Assembly: GCA_900543325.1 (NCBI GenBank)
Contig: UQQU01000034.1
Span: 1-30,998, forward strand
DNA: 30,998 nt
Direction of reading: 5' to 3'
From: an uncultured Clostridium sp.
GTDB lineage: Bacteria > Bacillota > Clostridia > Clostridiales > Clostridiaceae
The first letter of the stretch is position 1; each line of letters starts with the position of its first letter. The notes below the pieces were generated by a model that saw only the letters and a list, made by a program, of their open reading frames with translations, had not been told where the DNA came from and made no database searches. Positions 1 to 7,985 of this stretch are shown here, one piece after another. A program made the translations under genes and the position numbers.

Positions 1-50
1 CTTGACTTTTAATCAAGGTGTCCGGGGTTCGATTCCCCGGTAAGCCACCA
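1..50 (+). tRNA. tRNA-Lys (anticodon TTT), 3' part only
   Basis: The window opens inside a tRNA. Bases 1-5 and 13-17 form the anticodon stem around the loop CTTTTAA, giving anticodon TTT (lysine). The T stem-loop (23-39, loop TTCGATT), the 3' acceptor strand (40-46), discriminator A47 and an encoded CCA (48-50) follow. The D arm and 5' acceptor strand lie outside the window. Confidence 0.93.
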
Positions 51-85
51 AAAAAAAGAAACTCTAATGAGTTTCTTTTTTTGTT
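51..85 (+). terminator. Intrinsic terminator after tRNA-Lys
   Basis: Bases 51-64 pair perfectly with 69-82 around a 4-nt loop. The A-rich 5' arm makes the 3' arm end in a T-run, as in an intrinsic terminator directly behind the tRNA. Confidence 0.85.
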
Positions 86-185
86 TCTAATAAAATAGTT
101 AATTTAAAAAAGCTTTTATTTATAATATTGACCAATAAAATTTAAAATTCATACTATATTATGAATTGCTTTTTTAGGAGTTAAG

Positions 186-659
186 GTGAAGAATAGGGGC
201 TATGACGGAAAAGATAATGATGAAAAAGAGAAAATAGTTAAATATATTATAAATCTTGAAGTTAGCTTAGGAAATATGGAAAAGGTGGGAGTTGCTTTTT
301 TGGTAGCAGGTTATTCAAATTATATATATGCTGCCAATTTAGATATATTAGATGCACAAGATAGAAATAATACAGGGGAAACTTCTGAGGCAGCATTTTT
401 ATTTAGTCAAAAATTAGTTTTACTAGGATATATATTGCTATGGATAGTTGCATCAGAAAGGGTATATGCAAAAGAGTTGAGTAATACTTATAGAGGAGAA
501 GATAATGATTTAGTTGCCTATCAAAATGTTGCTAATTCATATTTAATAAGTGTATTTGCTAATTTATTGAGATTAGAAGCCTTTAATAAATTAAATGAGG
601 ATGAAATACAAGAACAAAAAAATGAAGAAGAGGATAAAGAAAAAAATGGTAAAAGTTAG
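186..659 (+). CDS. Hypothetical protein, 157 aa
   Basis: I do not recognise this protein. It starts at a GTG codon, chosen because AGGAG lies five bases upstream (176-180). The N-terminus (about residues 1-25) is charged. The middle has two moderately hydrophobic helical stretches (about 33-50 and 75-92), the second containing LLGYILLWIVA. The last 20 residues are almost all Glu, Lys, Asn and Asp. There is no signal peptide and no metal or catalytic motif that I can see. It is flanked by its own terminator and is convergent with the ammonium transporter gene, so context gives no hint of function. Its base composition matches its neighbours. Confidence 0.7.
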   Translation: MKNRGYDGKDNDEKEKIVKYIINLEVSLGNMEKVGVAFLVAGYSNYIYAANLDILDAQDRNNTGETSEAAFLFSQKLVLLGYILLWIVASERVYAKELSNTYRGEDNDLVAYQNVANSYLISVFANLLRLEAFNKLNEDEIQEQKNEEEDKEKNGKS

Positions 660-719
660 ATGAAGAATAAAATTAATGCCTGTATCATAGGATACAGGCA
701 TTAATTTTATTCTTCATCT
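658..719. terminator. Bidirectional terminator with a 29-bp perfect stem
   Basis: Bases 658-686 are perfectly complementary to 691-719 around a 4-base loop. The stem takes in the last bases of the 157-aa gene and the last codons and stop of the convergent ammonium transporter gene. T-rich arms occur on both strands, so it can end transcription from either side. Confidence 0.85.
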
Positions 720-2401
720 TGAAGAGCATCATATCCTTCTTCATTAGTTCTAATTTTTATTACATTTTCTACATCTTGAACGAAAATCTTACCATCACCG
801 ATTTTACCTGTATATAAAGCTTTTTTAATTACTTTAACTAATGTATCTACAGGAATCTTACATACGACAATTTCTACTTTTAATTGAGGTAATAAAGTAA
901 CTTCTAAAGGGACACCTCTATAGAAATCAGTAGAACCTTTTTGCATTCCATATCCTAAAACGTTAGTTACAGTCATACCGGTAATACCTAATTTATCTAA
1001 GGCTAATTTTAATCTCTCAAATCTATCTTGCTTAGTTAAGATAACAACTTTGGTAAATTTAGCATCTGATTTAGATGTGTTGTAAACCACTGGTATTGTG
1101 TCTGTATTGTCCACTGGAATATTATCAGGTACAGTAGATGCAGAACCTTCAGCTAATGCCATATTAGCAAAAGGTGATGTTATAGGCATAAAGTCAGCAT
1201 AACTACTTTCAAGACCATGTTCTTTCTTATCAAGACCTTCAAGTTCTTCTTCAGTAGAGACACGAAGACCAACAGTGTGTTTAATTGCTAGGAATACAAT
1301 AGTCATAGTAACTGCAACCCAAGCTATAACACATAAAACACCAAGTAGTTGAGTACCTAAGAATTTAAATCCTCCACCATAAAATAATCCGCCATCAACA
1401 GCAAAGAATCCAGTTAATATAGTACCAAGGGCACCACATGCACCATGTACAGATATTGCACCAACAGGATCGTCTATTTTAAGTTTCTTTTCTATAAATT
1501 CAACAGCAAATACAACAGCAATACCAGCGATAAGTCCTATAAAGAAAGCACCAAAAGGATTAACCATATCACAGCCAGCTGTAATAGCAACGAGTCCAGC
1601 TAATGAACCATTTAAAGTCATAGAAACATCAGGCTTTTTATATCTAAGCCAAGTTATTATCATAACTGCTACAGTAGCTGTTGCTGCGGCTATGTTAGTA
1701 GTCATGAAGATAGTACTTGCAGATAATATTGAATCATCGCCTGTCATTGAAACAGTAGAACAACCATTAAATCCAAACCAAGCAAACCAAAGAATAAATA
1801 CTCCTAAGGCACCTAAAGTTAAGCTATGACCAGGTATAGCATGAGCAGTTCCATCCTTTGAATATTTTCCAATACGAGGACCTAAAATTTTAGCACCAAT
1901 TAAAGCTGCAACACCACCAACCATATGAACTGCAGTAGAACCAGCAAAATCATGGAATCCCATTTGTGATAAGAATCCACCACCCCAAATCCAGTGTCCA
2001 GAGATAGGATAAATAAATGCACTAATTATTAGACTATAGATACAATAAGATGAGAACTTAGTTCTTTCTGCCATGGCTCCAGAAACTATAGTGGCAGCAG
2101 TGGCACAGAAAACAGTTTGGAATATAACAAAAGCAAATGTTGGAATTGAACTACTGTAGTCACCTTGTATGAAGAGGTCTATTCCACCTATGATAGAGCC
2201 ATCACCTGCAAACATAAGTCCAAAACCAATAAACCAAAACACAACAGTACCTATGGCAAAATCCATTAAATTTTTCATTATTATATTTCCTGCATTTTTA
2301 GCTCTGGTAAATCCTGTTTCTACCATTGCAAATCCTGCTTGCATGAAAAATACTAGTGCTGCTCCAAGTAAAGTCCAAATTGTGTCTAATGCTGAATACA
2401 T
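707..2401 (-). CDS. Ammonium transporter (Amt) with C-terminal PII domain
   Basis: This is an Amt/MEP/Rh ammonium channel of the cytoplasmic membrane fused to its usual partner, a PII signalling protein. Residues 1-405 are the channel, with the pore twin histidines at H159 and H319 and the conserved cytoplasmic tail around GLDKKEHGLESSY. Residues about 406-446 are a linker and 447-560 a complete PII domain. PII ligand residues are kept: Q487-K488-G489 and the TGKIGDGKIF segment at 531-540. The T-loop residue matching E. coli GlnB Tyr51 is Leu499, so uridylylation at that site is impossible. I infer a gate controlled directly by ATP/ADP and 2-oxoglutarate. The gene lies downstream of glnN on the same strand, behind a terminator, with a possible own -10 (ATTATA on the plus strand, 2479-2484) and a GGGGGG ribosome binding site. 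Confidence 0.95.
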   Translation of the reverse strand: MYSALDTIWTLLGAALVFFMQAGFAMVETGFTRAKNAGNIIMKNLMDFAIGTVVFWFIGFGLMFAGDGSIIGGIDLFIQGDYSSSIPTFAFVIFQTVFCATAATIVSGAMAERTKFSSYCIYSLIISAFIYPISGHWIWGGGFLSQMGFHDFAGSTAVHMVGGVAALIGAKILGPRIGKYSKDGTAHAIPGHSLTLGALGVFILWFAWFGFNGCSTVSMTGDDSILSASTIFMTTNIAAATATVAVMIITWLRYKKPDVSMTLNGSLAGLVAITAGCDMVNPFGAFFIGLIAGIAVVFAVEFIEKKLKIDDPVGAISVHGACGALGTILTGFFAVDGGLFYGGGFKFLGTQLLGVLCVIAWVAVTMTIVFLAIKHTVGLRVSTEEELEGLDKKEHGLESSYADFMPITSPFANMALAEGSASTVPDNIPVDNTDTIPVVYNTSKSDAKFTKVVILTKQDRFERLKLALDKLGITGMTVTNVLGYGMQKGSTDFYRGVPLEVTLLPQLKVEIVVCKIPVDTLVKVIKKALYTGKIGDGKIFVQDVENVIKIRTNEEGYDALQDEE

Positions 2402-2529
2402 AAATATCCCCCCTAAAATAGTTAGAAGTTAGGAATTAGGAGTTAAGTTAATAATATAGTTAATAATAGCTTATTTTTATTATAGCTCCGAAGTAATTCC
2501 AGAAACTTATAACTTTTATTAAATTAATA

Positions 2530-2596
2530 TTTTTATAAAAACAAGTGGCGTATACTTTACAAGAGATATTAAATCCTTAATGTAAAGTACACGCCA
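2530..2596 (-). terminator. Terminator between glnN and the amt gene
   Basis: Bases 2546-2561 pair with 2581-2596 (16 positions, one mismatch) around a 19-nt loop. Reading the minus strand, the hairpin is followed by a T-rich stretch (2530-2541). It ends glnN transcription but could leak into the amt gene. Confidence 0.75.
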
Positions 2597-2612
2597 TTGT
2601 GTAGTAGACTAT

Positions 2613-4706
2613 TTAATTGACACTAAATAAAAGTTCTCCATAGGTAGGAAGAGGCCAGTGATCCTTACCTATTAATGTTTCAAGTTCATCAACTACTCCG
2701 CGTAAGTGTTGCATATTGATAAATATTGATTCTCTATAATATTTTGCACTTTCAAGTAAATCAGAATGATTCTTTGCATTTAATACAGATGTTTCTAAAG
2801 TATCAAGTTTTGCATAAAGGTAATTACCTAATCTTGATAGATTATGAAGTAATTTTTCTTCTAATTCACATTGAAGTGTAGGAATAAGTTGTTTTTTACT
2901 ATTTGCTATTTCTGCAATTTCACCTTGATAACTTAAAACAGAAGGAATTATATATTTTTTAACCATATCAATCATAGTTAAAGCTTCTATATGAATAGTT
3001 TTACAGTAGTTTTCCATTAAAATTTCATATCTTGAATATAATTCGCTTTCAGAGAATACATGATGTTTAGTAAATAATTCGATATTTTTACTATGAATGA
3101 AATAAGGAAGAGCATCTGGAGTAGTTTTTAGGTTTAATAAACCTCTCTTTTCTGCTTCTTCTATCCAATCATCTGAGTAATTATTTCCATTAAATATAAT
3201 TCTCTTATGATCTCTTATTGTATTTTTGATAAGAGTATTTAAATCTTCATCAAAGTTATTACTCTTTTCTAAAGTATCTGCAAATTGTCTTAATTCTTCA
3301 GCAACGATAGTATTTAAAATAATGTTTGGACCTGCAATTGAGAATGTAGAACCAAGCATTCTAAATTCGAACTTGTTTCCTGTAAATGCGAATGGTGAAG
3401 TTCTATTTCTATCAGTAGTATCTTTAAAGAACTTAGGTAATACACGAACACCAATTTCCATTTCACTCTTACCTTTATCTATATAGTTTGTACCATTTTC
3501 GATTGCTGTAATTATATCTGTTAATTCATCTCCAAGGAACATAGAAACTATAGCTGGAGGGGCTTCATTAGCACCTAATCTATGGTCATTTCCTGCACTT
3601 GCAACAGAAACACGTAGTAAATCTTGATAATCATCAACAGCTTTAATAACTGCTGATAAGAATAGCAAGAATTGTGCATTTTCAGATGGAGTATCGCCAG
3701 GCTCTAAAAGATTAACTCCTGTATCTGTAGAAATTGACCAGTTATTATGCTTACCACTACCATTTACACCAGCAAATGGTTTTTCGTGAAGTAAGCATGC
3801 TAAACCATGTTTATTAGCTATAGACTTCATAAGTTCCATTGTAAGTTGGTTATGATCTGTAGCTATATTAGTTGTAGTAAATATAGGTGCAAGCTCATGT
3901 TGTGCTGGAGCAACTTCGTTATGCTTAGTTTTAGCTAGTACACCAAGCTTCCAAAGTTCTTCTTCAAGTTCTTTCATATAAGCTGAAACTCTAGGTTTAA
4001 TAGTACCGAAGTAGTGATCTTCCATTTCTTGACCTTTTGGAGGTCTTGCACCAAATAAAGTTCTACCACAGAAAACTAAATCAGGTCTTTTTTCATACAT
4101 TTCTTTATCAACAAGAAAATATTCTTGCTCAGGACCAACGGTAGTAATAACTTTTTTAACCTCATCTTTTCCAAAAAGCTTTAATATACGTAAGGCTTGT
4201 TTATTTAAAGCTTGCATTGAACGTAAAACTGGAGTTTTCTTATCTAAGGCTTCTCCACTATATGAACAGAAGGCAGTAGGTATACATAAAGTACCATCCT
4301 TTATAAATGCATAAGAAGTTGGATCCCAAGCAGTATATCCTCTAGCTTCAAAAGTAGCTCTAAGTCCTCCAGATGGGAAACTTGAGGCATCGGGCTCACC
4401 TTGAACAAGTTCTTTTCCAGAAAACTCCATTATTATTTTTCCGTCTTTGTCAGGAGAAATAAAACTATCATGTTTTTCGGCAGTAACTCCAGTCATAGGT
4501 TGGAACCAGTGAGTATAGTGGGTAGCTCCTTTTTCTATAGCCCAATCTTTCATTGCATTTGCAACAACATTGGCAACTTCTAAATCAAGATGTTTACCAG
4601 CTTGAATAGTATTTCTCAATGCCTTATAAGTCTCTTTAGGTAATCTTGCTTTCATAACAGTATCATTAAAAACTAAACTTCCAAATAGATTCGGTATATT
4701 TTTCAT
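2613..4706 (-). CDS. glnN: Glutamine synthetase type III (GlnN)
   Basis: This cytoplasmic enzyme makes glutamine from glutamate, ammonia and ATP. At 697 aa it has the usual length of the type III (GlnN) family, which forms large dodecamers and is common in Bacteroides and clostridia. Visible family motifs are GPEQEYFLVDK (191-201), KHNEVAPAQHE (261-271), GVNGSGKHNNWS (313-324) and RNRTSPFAF with EFR (433-449), which make up the metal- and substrate-binding site. A strong GGGGG ribosome binding site precedes the ATG. The gene is divergent from glnA, and its leader carries a terminator/antiterminator hairpin pair described separately. I infer it is expressed when nitrogen is limiting. Confidence 0.96.
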   Translation of the reverse strand: MKNIPNLFGSLVFNDTVMKARLPKETYKALRNTIQAGKHLDLEVANVVANAMKDWAIEKGATHYTHWFQPMTGVTAEKHDSFISPDKDGKIIMEFSGKELVQGEPDASSFPSGGLRATFEARGYTAWDPTSYAFIKDGTLCIPTAFCSYSGEALDKKTPVLRSMQALNKQALRILKLFGKDEVKKVITTVGPEQEYFLVDKEMYEKRPDLVFCGRTLFGARPPKGQEMEDHYFGTIKPRVSAYMKELEEELWKLGVLAKTKHNEVAPAQHELAPIFTTTNIATDHNQLTMELMKSIANKHGLACLLHEKPFAGVNGSGKHNNWSISTDTGVNLLEPGDTPSENAQFLLFLSAVIKAVDDYQDLLRVSVASAGNDHRLGANEAPPAIVSMFLGDELTDIITAIENGTNYIDKGKSEMEIGVRVLPKFFKDTTDRNRTSPFAFTGNKFEFRMLGSTFSIAGPNIILNTIVAEELRQFADTLEKSNNFDEDLNTLIKNTIRDHKRIIFNGNNYSDDWIEEAEKRGLLNLKTTPDALPYFIHSKNIELFTKHHVFSESELYSRYEILMENYCKTIHIEALTMIDMVKKYIIPSVLSYQGEIAEIANSKKQLIPTLQCELEEKLLHNLSRLGNYLYAKLDTLETSVLNAKNHSDLLESAKYYRESIFINMQHLRGVVDELETLIGKDHWPLPTYGELLFSVN

Positions 4707-4729
4707 AATTAATAACCCCCTTTAAAATG

Positions 4730-4780
4730 AAAAAAGGCACCGTGGACATTTTAATAGTCCACAGCGCCTTTGCTGTTTAT
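4730..4780 (-). promoter_or_regulatory. glnN leader: AAAGGC-loop hairpin versus terminator
   Basis: On the minus strand the transcript, predicted to begin near 4780, can fold ACAGC-AAAGGC-GCTGT (4776 down to 4761), a five-pair stem with hexaloop AAAGGC. Alternatively bases 4771-4757 pair over 15 positions (two G-U pairs) with 4747-4733 to form a terminator followed by a T-run (4735-4730). The two folds share bases and exclude each other. The loop has A at position 1 and G at position 4, as known for ANTAR-protein targets. I see only one such hairpin, whereas described ANTAR targets have two. Confidence 0.72.
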
Positions 4781-4786
4781 GTAAGT

Positions 4787-4815
4787 ATTATATGCCTAAA
4801 ATTTGAAAATGTAAA
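4787..4815 (-). promoter_or_regulatory. glnN promoter (housekeeping sigma)
   Basis: On the minus strand, TTTACA (4815-4810), a 17-bp spacer and TATAAT (4792-4787) form a near-consensus promoter. Transcription would start near 4780, a few bases before the leader hairpin. Confidence 0.8.
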
Positions 4816-4858
4816 TAGTTTTTTTAAAAAAAGTAAAAATACTTTAAAATGTTAAATA

Positions 4859-4887
4859 TTGATAAAAGAGTGATTATGTTGTATAAT
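4859..4887 (+). promoter_or_regulatory. glnA promoter (housekeeping sigma)
   Basis: TTGATA (4859-4864), a 17-bp spacer and a perfect TATAAT (4882-4887) put the start near 4894. The -35 elements of this promoter and the divergent glnN promoter are about 43 bp apart. Confidence 0.82.
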
Positions 4888-4894
4888 GTTAAAA

Positions 4895-5008
4895 ATGAAC
4901 AAAGGCGTTCATCAAATATTTTTTAGAAGTATCAATTAATCATAAGATAAAATATTCTTATGATTAACTATAGACTCAAAAAAATTATTTGATGAGCGCC
5001 TTTTTAAG
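4895..5008 (+). promoter_or_regulatory. glnA leader: AAAGGC-loop hairpin versus terminator
   Basis: The predicted transcript begins with ATGAAC-AAAGGC-GTTCAT (4895-4912), a six-pair stem with hexaloop AAAGGC. Bases 4901-4918, starting in that loop, can instead pair with 4986-5003 (18 positions, one G-U pair), closing a long-range terminator ending in TTTTT. A second hairpin (4936-4947 with 4956-4967, loop TAAAATAT) sits inside. The first hairpin and the terminator are mutually exclusive. The loop is identical to that of the glnN leader although the stems differ. Confidence 0.75.
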
Positions 5009-5124
5009 ATATTAAGATATTTTTAATATAGTTAGAATATATATATAAATAAGAATTATGCTATTAATGCAAATGCAAAAACATTACAAAATATTATATA
5101 TTTTAATTAACAGGGGGAAGAGAT

Positions 5125-6441
5125 ATGACATATGCAGTTAGAGAAGTATTACAGTTTATTAAAGAAAATGATGTTAAGTTTATACGTTTAGCTTTTTGTG
5201 ATCTTTTTGGAACTCAAAAGAATATTTCAATTATGCCAAATGAATTGGAAAGAGCTTTTAAAGAAGGTGTTTCTTTTGATGCATCAGCAATTAAAGGATT
5301 TGCAGATGTTTCTAAATCAGATTTATTATTATTTCCTGATCCAAGTACTTTGAGTGTATTACCTTGGAGGCCACAGCAGGGAAGAGTTGTTAGGTTTTTT
5401 TGTGATATAAGAACACCGGAAAAAGAAAAATTTATTTATGATAGTAGAGATATATTAAGAAATATGATTAAAAAGTGTATGGCAAAGGGATACACACCTT
5501 ATATAGGAACTGAATGTGAATTTTATTTATTTAAGACCGATGAGGACGGGGAGCCTACTATGGTAACCCATGACAAAGGTGGTTATTTGGATATAGCACC
5601 TATAGATAAGGGAGAAAACATAAGAAGAGAGATATGTCTATGTTTAGAGGAAATGGGTATAAGTCCAGAAAGTTCTCATCATGAACAGGGGCCAGGGCAA
5701 AATGAGATAGATTTTAAGTATAGTGACTCTCTTACAGCTGCTGATAATTTTATAACATTTAAATCAGTTGTAAAGGCCATAGCAACAAGAAATGGACTTT
5801 TTGCTTCTTTTATGCCAAAGCCAATAGCAGATAATAGTGGAAATGGACTTCATATAAATTTATCATTATCAAAAAATGGAACTAATATATTTGAAAATAA
5901 TAATAAGTGGGAGCAAGAAAATGTTCAAAGCTTTATAGCAGGAATACTAAGTAAAGCAAAAGAAATAACTGCATTTTTAAATCCTTTAGTTAATTCATAT
6001 GATAGATTTGGAAAGTTTGAAGCACCTAAATATATATCATGGTCTCATCAAAATCGCTCTCAATTAATCAGAATACCAGCGGCAACTGGAGAAAAGACAA
6101 GAATAGAATTAAGATCTCCAGATTCAGCTATAAATCCATATATTGCTTTTTCTTTAATTATAGGAGCTGGACTTTATGGAATTGAAAATTCAATTAAATT
6201 GCCAGAGGCAATAAATGAAAATTTATATACTGCAAGTGAGGAAATACTAAGTAATATAGACACATTACCAGAAAGTCTTGAAGAGGCATTAAATATTGCT
6301 AAAAATAGTGAGTTTATAAAAGAAATAATAGGAGAAGAAGTATTAGATAGATATATTGAGTTAAAAGAGATTGAGCTTAGAGAGAATTTAAATGCGAATG
6401 ATAAAGAAATGGTAAAAAGAAAATATTTTGAATATATATAA
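5125..6441 (+). CDS. glnA: Glutamine synthetase type I (GlnA)
   Basis: Classical class I glutamine synthetase, 438 aa, the length of the alpha form of Gram-positive bacteria and archaea. Family features are the N-terminal beta-grasp with D52 in EGVSFDASAIKGFA, GTECEFYLF (128-136), the ammonia/ATP region NEIDFKYSDSLTAADN (193-208), GNGLHINLS (239-247), the flap region SYDRFGKFEAP with E299, and NRSQLIRIP (310-318). I find no equivalent of the adenylylated Tyr397 segment of enteric enzymes. A GGGGG ribosome binding site lies nine bases before the ATG. The ANTAR gene follows with no terminator between them, so they are probably one transcript. The leader points to control by transcription attenuation. 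Confidence 0.96.
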   Translation: MTYAVREVLQFIKENDVKFIRLAFCDLFGTQKNISIMPNELERAFKEGVSFDASAIKGFADVSKSDLLLFPDPSTLSVLPWRPQQGRVVRFFCDIRTPEKEKFIYDSRDILRNMIKKCMAKGYTPYIGTECEFYLFKTDEDGEPTMVTHDKGGYLDIAPIDKGENIRREICLCLEEMGISPESSHHEQGPGQNEIDFKYSDSLTAADNFITFKSVVKAIATRNGLFASFMPKPIADNSGNGLHINLSLSKNGTNIFENNNKWEQENVQSFIAGILSKAKEITAFLNPLVNSYDRFGKFEAPKYISWSHQNRSQLIRIPAATGEKTRIELRSPDSAINPYIAFSLIIGAGLYGIENSIKLPEAINENLYTASEEILSNIDTLPESLEEALNIAKNSEFIKEIIGEEVLDRYIELKEIELRENLNANDKEMVKRKYFEYI

Positions 6442-6568
6442 AATATTTAGAAGAAGTATAGTTTAGTTAGGAGATATAGTTTATAAATTTAAAGTTAAAT
6501 AGAGTGAGGTGCTATATAAGTTTTAATAATAATTCCTAACTTATAGCTATAGTAATGGGGGCGATTTA

Positions 6569-7138
6569 TTGGATAACATTTTAATAGTATCGAGCAGTAA
6601 AAAGGGAATAGCTTTTTTTACTGAAGTGCTCTCTCAAAACTCCTATGGAGATATTATTACAGCGACAAATGGTGGAGAAGCTAGAAGACTTTTAATCGAA
6701 AGAGATTTTGATTTATGTATTATAAATGCGCCATTAGTAGATGAATTTGGGGAGGAGTTTGCAAGAAATATAGTATCGACAGGAATAGGTCAAGCTATCT
6801 TAATTGTTAAAGCTGATATATATGATGAGGTAAGCGAAAAAGTTGAGAGCGATGGTGTAATTACTATAGCAAAACCTATGAATAGAACTATATTTTGGAG
6901 TGCACTGAAATTAGCTAATGCAACTTATAATAAAATGTGCCAATTAAAGAAAGAGAATAATAAGTTGTTACAAAAAATTGAAGATATTAGGATGATAGAT
7001 AGAGCTAAGTGTATTTTAATACAATATTTAAATATGACTGAAGCTGAGGCACATAGATATATAGAAAAACAAGCTATGGATATGAGATCTACAAAAAGAA
7101 TTATTGCAGAAGGAATATTGAGGACGTATGAAAATTAA
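6569..7138 (+). CDS. nitR: ANTAR-domain antiterminator, NitR-like
   Basis: RNA-binding regulator of 189 aa, starting at a TTG codon behind GGGGG (6557-6561). Residues 1-118 have a response-regulator receiver fold, 120-140 form a coiled-coil linker, and 143-186 are an ANTAR domain with IDRAKCILIQYLNMTEAEAH and AMDMRSTKRIIAEGIL. The receiver looks degenerate. The acidic pair near the N-terminus is replaced by SSS (8-10) and the phosphoacceptor position reads Asn53 in LCIINAP, so classical phosphorylation is unlikely; K102 is kept. A glnA-linked ANTAR gene named nitR has been described in solvent-producing clostridia, and this gene sits in the same position. I infer that it acts on the AAAGGC-loop hairpins in the glnA and glnN leaders, possibly gated by glutamine synthetase or its ligands. 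Confidence 0.88.
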   Translation: MDNILIVSSSKKGIAFFTEVLSQNSYGDIITATNGGEARRLLIERDFDLCIINAPLVDEFGEEFARNIVSTGIGQAILIVKADIYDEVSEKVESDGVITIAKPMNRTIFWSALKLANATYNKMCQLKKENNKLLQKIEDIRMIDRAKCILIQYLNMTEAEAHRYIEKQAMDMRSTKRIIAEGILRTYEN

Positions 7139-7145
7139 CTTGAAG

Positions 7146-7186
7146 GCAGTAGAGTGGTTATTATTAACCTATCTACTGCTTTTTAT
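7146..7186 (+). terminator. Terminator of the glnA-nitR transcript
   Basis: GCAGTAGA (7146-7153) pairs with TCTACTGC (7172-7179), with an inner stem GGTTA/TAACC, followed by TTTTTATTAT. Confidence 0.88.
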
Positions 7187-7303
7187 TATAAAATTTGAGA
7201 TGTTTTTAAGAGGTGTTTTTTTTGTATAATTAGATTAGTGGAGAAAAATATTAAGTTTATTAATATAAAAAAATAGATTAAATTCAAACGCAGGAGTGAT
7301 TGT

Positions 7304-7813
7304 ATGTTAATTTCAGTTAATGAAAATGACTTTAAGAATAAAGTTGATATTAGATTTAATAATATTACTGAAGGGATTAATAGGTTTGAAAAGCAAATCT
7401 TAGAGTCCGATAAGTCAGAGGATTTTCAGAAAAGTATAATTAATTTTTTACAGGAAGCAGTGAAGTTAAATGGAGTAGAAAATTCCTATGTTGATTTTTA
7501 CTATAATACATTAGGGGAAGAGGAGAAAAGTCGTTTTAAAGAGCTTTTAAACTCAGAAGACAAAGAGTTTATAAAAGAATTTGAATATGAGAATAGTGAA
7601 GGTGGAATTTATTATAATCTAACTTTAGAAAGTATTCCTTTTATAGCTAGAATAACAACTAAAGAAATATTATTTTCTACTATATATTTTGCAAAAGAGC
7701 CTTTTACTATATGGGGAAATTACAATGAAAAATTTCCAGTGTTCTACAAGGAGGAGTGTATATTTAATAAATATAAAAATATAGCTAAAATATTTAACCT
7801 AAAAATGACATAA
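7304..7813 (+). CDS. Hypothetical protein, 169 aa
   Basis: I do not recognise this protein. The ATG is well placed behind GGAG (about 7293-7296). It is soluble and acidic, with no signal peptide or membrane segment. The first 70 residues look helical (charged, regularly spaced Leu/Ile/Phe), and residues 95-150 look like beta strands rich in aromatic residues, with IYYNLTLESIPFIARITT as the core. The two Cys-containing stretches are not arranged as metal sites. It has its own spacing from both neighbours, so no operon partner suggests a role. A possible -10 (TATAAT, 7225-7230) lacks a convincing -35. Confidence 0.7.
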   Translation: MLISVNENDFKNKVDIRFNNITEGINRFEKQILESDKSEDFQKSIINFLQEAVKLNGVENSYVDFYYNTLGEEEKSRFKELLNSEDKEFIKEFEYENSEGGIYYNLTLESIPFIARITTKEILFSTIYFAKEPFTIWGNYNEKFPVFYKEECIFNKYKNIAKIFNLKMT

Positions 7814-7985
7814 AAGAAGAATCTTCACTATATATTGGGGATAAAATATAAATACTTTTGAAATTATGGAAAAAAAAGGTTGAAGAAAAAGTTTAAAAAT
7901 AGTAAAATGTAAATAATATCATAATTTTGAATTAATACTTTATATTTCAAGGTGTGGAGTGGAGTTTTTAGGGGGGAAGTATAAA

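Noticed and set aside
2169..2432. Antisense open frame opposite the amt gene, and similar antisense frames elsewhere
   Set aside because: They mirror the codon pattern of real genes on the other strand and lack ribosome binding sites.
4936..4967. Second ANTAR-type hairpin in the glnA leader
   Set aside because: The stem is strong but the loop TAAAATAT has A rather than G at the fourth loop position, so it does not fit the A1/G4 rule.
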